Under the pieces are notes generated by a model that did no database searches, was not told the DNA's origin, and worked only from the letters and a program-made list of their open reading frames with translations. Source: CAZHBA01 sp964530225 (GTDB lineage Bacteria > Pseudomonadota > Alphaproteobacteria > UBA6615). Taken from it: a stretch of 7,600 nucleotides of DNA. The translations under genes were made by a program, and so were the position numbers. The stretch is from NCBI GenBank assembly GCA_964530225.1, contig CAZHBA010000038.1, positions 1 through 7,600 of the forward strand. The letters are read 5' to 3'. Of this stretch, positions 5,276-7,600 are shown piece after piece. The first letter of the stretch is position 1, and each line of letters starts with the position of its first letter.

Positions 5276-7387
5276 ATGGCTTTCTCTCGCAAAACACCTC
5301 TCGAGCGATACCGCAATATCGGTATTATGGCTCATATCGACGCTGGTAAAACGACGACAACCGAGCGCATTCTTTACTACACGGGCCGTTCCTACAAAAT
5401 CGGCGAGGTGCACGACGGCGCCGCGACGATGGATTGGATGGAGCAGGAGCAAGAGCGCGGCATCACGATCACCTCCGCTGCCACCACGGCCAGTTGGCGC
5501 GACCATCGTATCAACATCATCGACACGCCAGGCCACGTCGATTTTACCATTGAAGTCGAACGCTCACTGCGTGTCCTCGATGGCGCGGTAGCGGTATTCG
5601 ACAGCGTTGCCGGTGTTGAACCGCAATCTGAAACAGTATGGCGGCAGGCCGATAAATACGGCGTGCCGCGTATTTGTTTCGTCAACAAGATGGATCGTGT
5701 CGGCGCCGATTTCTTCAACTGCGTTGCGATGATTGAAGATCGCCTTGGTGCGGTTCCGATGGTCGTTCAATTGCCCATCGGCGAGGAAGCCAATCATCGC
5801 GGCATAGTCAACTTGGTGAGCATGAAGGGTGTTGTTTGGAAAGAAGAGACGCTGGGCGCAGAATACGAAGACATCAATATCCCTGCCGAGCTTGCCGACG
5901 TCGCTGCCGAATGGCGCGAGAAGTTGGTGGCATTGGCCGTCGAGCACGACGATGCGGCAATGGAAGCTTATTTGGAAGGCACTGAGCCGGATGAAGCGAC
6001 GCTTGAGGCCTACATCCGCTTGGGAACCCTGGCCGGTACCTTCGTGCCGGTGCTATGCGGTTCCGCCTTTAAGAACAAGGGCGTCCAGCCGTTGCTCGAC
6101 GCTGTCATCGCCTATATGCCCTCGCCGCTGGATGTGCCAGCGATTAAAGGCGTTAAGCAAGGTAGCGACGAGCAGATAGAGCGCAAGAGCTCCGACGACG
6201 AGCCCTTTGCCGCATTAGCTTTTAAGATCATGACCGATCCGTTTGTCGGCTCTCTAACGTTCGCGCGGATTTATTCTGGCGTGCTGGAATCTGGCCAATC
6301 GCTGTTGAATTCGGTCAAGGACAAGCGCGAGCGTGTCGGCCGCATGCTGGAAATGCACGCCAACGACCGCGAAGACGTCAAGGAGGCACGGGCTGGCGAT
6401 ATTATTGCGCTGGCTGGTCTCAAGGGTACAACAACGGGCGATACCTTGTGCGATCCGAACAACCCGGTGGTATTAGAACGTATGGAGTTCCCGGATCCGG
6501 TGATCGAAATTGCGGTTGAACCGAAGACCAAGGCCGACCAGCAGAAAATGGGCGAAGCTTTGATAACCCTCGCCGCCGAAGATCCTTCGTTCCGGGTGGC
6601 CAGCGACGAAGAAAGCGGCCAGACCATTATCAAGGGAATGGGCGAACTTCACCTCGACATTATCGTCGACCGGATGAAGCGCGAATTTAAGGTTGAGGCG
6701 AATATTGGTGCGCCGCAGGTGGCGTATCGCGAGACTATCACTAAGCCGGTTGAAATCGATTACACCCATAGGAAACAAACCGGCGGATCCGGTCAGTACG
6801 CCCGCATGAAGGTGACGTTCAAACCGCTCGAGCCGGGTGAGGGCTTTGTATTCGAAAGCGCTTTGCACGGTACTTCGATTCCGCGTGAGTTTGTGCCGGG
6901 TATTGAGAAGGGTTTCAATTTGCAGCGTGAATCGGGCATCGTTGCTGGTTTCCCGGTAATCGACTTCAAGGCGACTGTAGTCGATGGTGCCAGCCACGAC
7001 GTAGACTCATCTGTAATGGCGTTCGAAATCGCCGCTCAGGCGACGCTGCGCGAAGCGTTCGAAAAAGGTGCACCGCGTCTGCTCGAGCCGATTATGAGCG
7101 TTGAGGTGGTGACGCCGGAAGAATATATGGGCGACATTATCGGCGATCTGAACAGCCGTCGCGGTCAGGTTGGCGCAATGGATAGCCGTCGCGGTCAGGT
7201 TGACGCAATGGATAGCCGGGGCAACGCAAGGATAATTTCGTCAATGGTGCCGCTGGCCAATATGTTCGGCTACGTCAACACGTTGCGCTCCATGAGCCAG
7301 GGCCGTGCCACTTACACCATGGTGTTCGATCATTACGATCAAGTGCCGCAAGCAGTTGCCGAGGAAGTTGTCGCCAAGATGGCGTAA
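5276..7387 (+). CDS. fusA: Elongation factor G, with a 10-residue tandem duplication in domain V
   Basis: EF-G is the GTPase that drives tRNA-mRNA translocation on the ribosome and, with RRF, ribosome recycling. All G motifs are present: AHIDAGKT (19-26), RGITIT with the switch-I Thr (61-66), DTPGH (83-87), NKMD (137-140) and CGSAFKNKG (from 261). Domains II-III follow, then domain IV with THRKQTGGSGQYAR and HDVDSS, then domain V from about 610 with EEYMGDIIGDLNSRRGQ. Family members usually have one copy of the RRGQ...MDSRGNA segment. Here residues 627-636 (SRRGQVGAMD) are repeated as 637-646 (SRRGQVDAMD), lengthening the protein to 703; without the repeat it would be 693, about the usual alphaproteobacterial length. 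The reading frame stays open to a normal C-terminus. Its place between rpsG and tuf marks it as the main EF-G rather than a paralogue. Confidence 0.98.
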   Translation: MAFSRKTPLERYRNIGIMAHIDAGKTTTTERILYYTGRSYKIGEVHDGAATMDWMEQEQERGITITSAATTASWRDHRINIIDTPGHVDFTIEVERSLRVLDGAVAVFDSVAGVEPQSETVWRQADKYGVPRICFVNKMDRVGADFFNCVAMIEDRLGAVPMVVQLPIGEEANHRGIVNLVSMKGVVWKEETLGAEYEDINIPAELADVAAEWREKLVALAVEHDDAAMEAYLEGTEPDEATLEAYIRLGTLAGTFVPVLCGSAFKNKGVQPLLDAVIAYMPSPLDVPAIKGVKQGSDEQIERKSSDDEPFAALAFKIMTDPFVGSLTFARIYSGVLESGQSLLNSVKDKRERVGRMLEMHANDREDVKEARAGDIIALAGLKGTTTGDTLCDPNNPVVLERMEFPDPVIEIAVEPKTKADQQKMGEALITLAAEDPSFRVASDEESGQTIIKGMGELHLDIIVDRMKREFKVEANIGAPQVAYRETITKPVEIDYTHRKQTGGSGQYARMKVTFKPLEPGEGFVFESALHGTSIPREFVPGIEKGFNLQRESGIVAGFPVIDFKATVVDGASHDVDSSVMAFEIAAQATLREAFEKGAPRLLEPIMSVEVVTPEEYMGDIIGDLNSRRGQVGAMDSRRGQVDAMDSRGNARIISSMVPLANMFGYVNTLRSMSQGRATYTMVFDHYDQVPQAVAEEVVAKMA
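7154..7213 (+). repeat. 30-bp in-frame tandem duplication inside fusA
   Basis: Unit 1 (7154-7183) and unit 2 (7184-7213) both start AGCCGTCGCGGTCAGGTT and end GCAATGGAT. They differ at one base (G at 7173, A at 7203), turning Gly633 into Asp643. The next five bases (AGCCG, 7214-7218) begin a third copy, because the normal following codons also encode Ser-Arg. The length is an exact multiple of three and falls in codon phase, as expected of a tolerated slippage event or of an undetected assembly error. Confidence 0.95.
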
Positions 7388-7421
7388 GCCGGAAGTCAGA
7401 GACCAAAATTAGGGCCGGCTT
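7386..7421 (+). repeat. Inverted repeat in the fusA-tuf spacer
   Basis: AAGCCGG (7386-7392, overlapping the fusA stop) is perfectly complementary to CCGGCTT (7415-7421), giving a 7-bp stem with a 22-base loop. No T-tract follows, so I do not call it a terminator. It could affect mRNA processing or the fusA-to-tuf expression ratio. The long loop makes its significance modest. Confidence 0.3.
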
Positions 7422-7447
7422 CGTTCGACGCGGCGGCCAAGTGAAGC

Positions 7448-7451
7448 GGAG
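7448..7451 (+). promoter_or_regulatory. Ribosome binding site of tuf
   Basis: GGAG ends 8 bases before the ATG at 7460, a standard spacing that supports that start. Confidence 0.65.
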
Positions 7452-7459
7452 AAAAGGGC

Positions 7460-7600
7460 ATGTCGAAGGAAAAATTTGAGCGCACGAAGCCGCATTGCAA
7501 CATTGGGACAATTGGCCATGTTGACCACGGCAAGACGACGCTGACGGCGGCGATCACGAAGGTGCTGGCGGAAGCTGGCGGTGCCGATTTTACGCCGTTT
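7460..7600 (+). CDS. tuf: Elongation factor Tu, N-terminal 47 residues (cut by window edge)
   Basis: EF-Tu is the GTPase that delivers aminoacyl-tRNA to the ribosomal A site. Only the first 47 codons are present. They begin MSKEKFERTKPHCNIGTIGH and contain the P-loop GHVDHGKT at 19-26, followed by the first helix TLTAAITKVLAEAGG. The full protein is normally close to 395 residues, so switch I and everything after it lie outside. The start is supported by GGAG 8 bases upstream and by the conserved N-terminus. It is the fourth gene of the str operon, 72 bases after fusA. Alphaproteobacteria often carry a second tuf copy elsewhere; that cannot be judged here. Confidence 0.98.
   Translation, partial: MSKEKFERTKPHCNIGTIGHVDHGKTTLTAAITKVLAEAGGADFTPF

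Overview
The window is a stretch of the bacterial transcription/translation core: the 3' part of rpoC (RNA polymerase beta' subunit), then the str operon rpsL (S12), rpsG (S7), fusA (EF-G) and the first 47 codons of tuf (EF-Tu). All genes are on the + strand. The order rpoC-rpsL-rpsG-fusA-tuf, the wording of the proteins from about position 510 onward, and a large insertion inside the beta' trigger loop all point to a proteobacterium, most likely an alphaproteobacterium (possibly Rhodospirillales-like). GC content looks moderate.

Layout: 3-4028 is rpoC, cut off at its 5' end. 4029-4381 is a 353-base non-coding interval. It holds a GC-rich hairpin just after rpoC, a good sigma70-type promoter (TTGACG, 17-base spacer, TAGTAT), and a structured leader of about 200 bases ending in a strong rpsL ribosome binding site. 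rpsL and rpsG are separated by 12 bases, rpsG and fusA by 39, and fusA and tuf by 72, so the four genes probably form one transcript. S12 and S7 build the 30S decoding and mRNA-exit regions. EF-G and EF-Tu are the elongation GTPases that work on that ribosome, and beta' is the catalytic half of the polymerase that transcribes it.

No undescribed system is visible; these are housekeeping genes. Two anomalies deserve attention. First, roughly the first 440-510 bases of rpoC look as if they come from a different phylum (Chloroflexi-like protein wording, GAG-rich and AGG/CGA-containing codon use). The rest is alphaproteobacterial, with the switch inside the almost invariant [27 protein letters not shown] segment. 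This is most simply a metagenome assembly chimera, less likely real recombination. Second, fusA carries an in-frame 30-base tandem duplication (10 residues, one base different between copies) in domain V of EF-G, which may be a real structural variant or an assembly or sequencing error.
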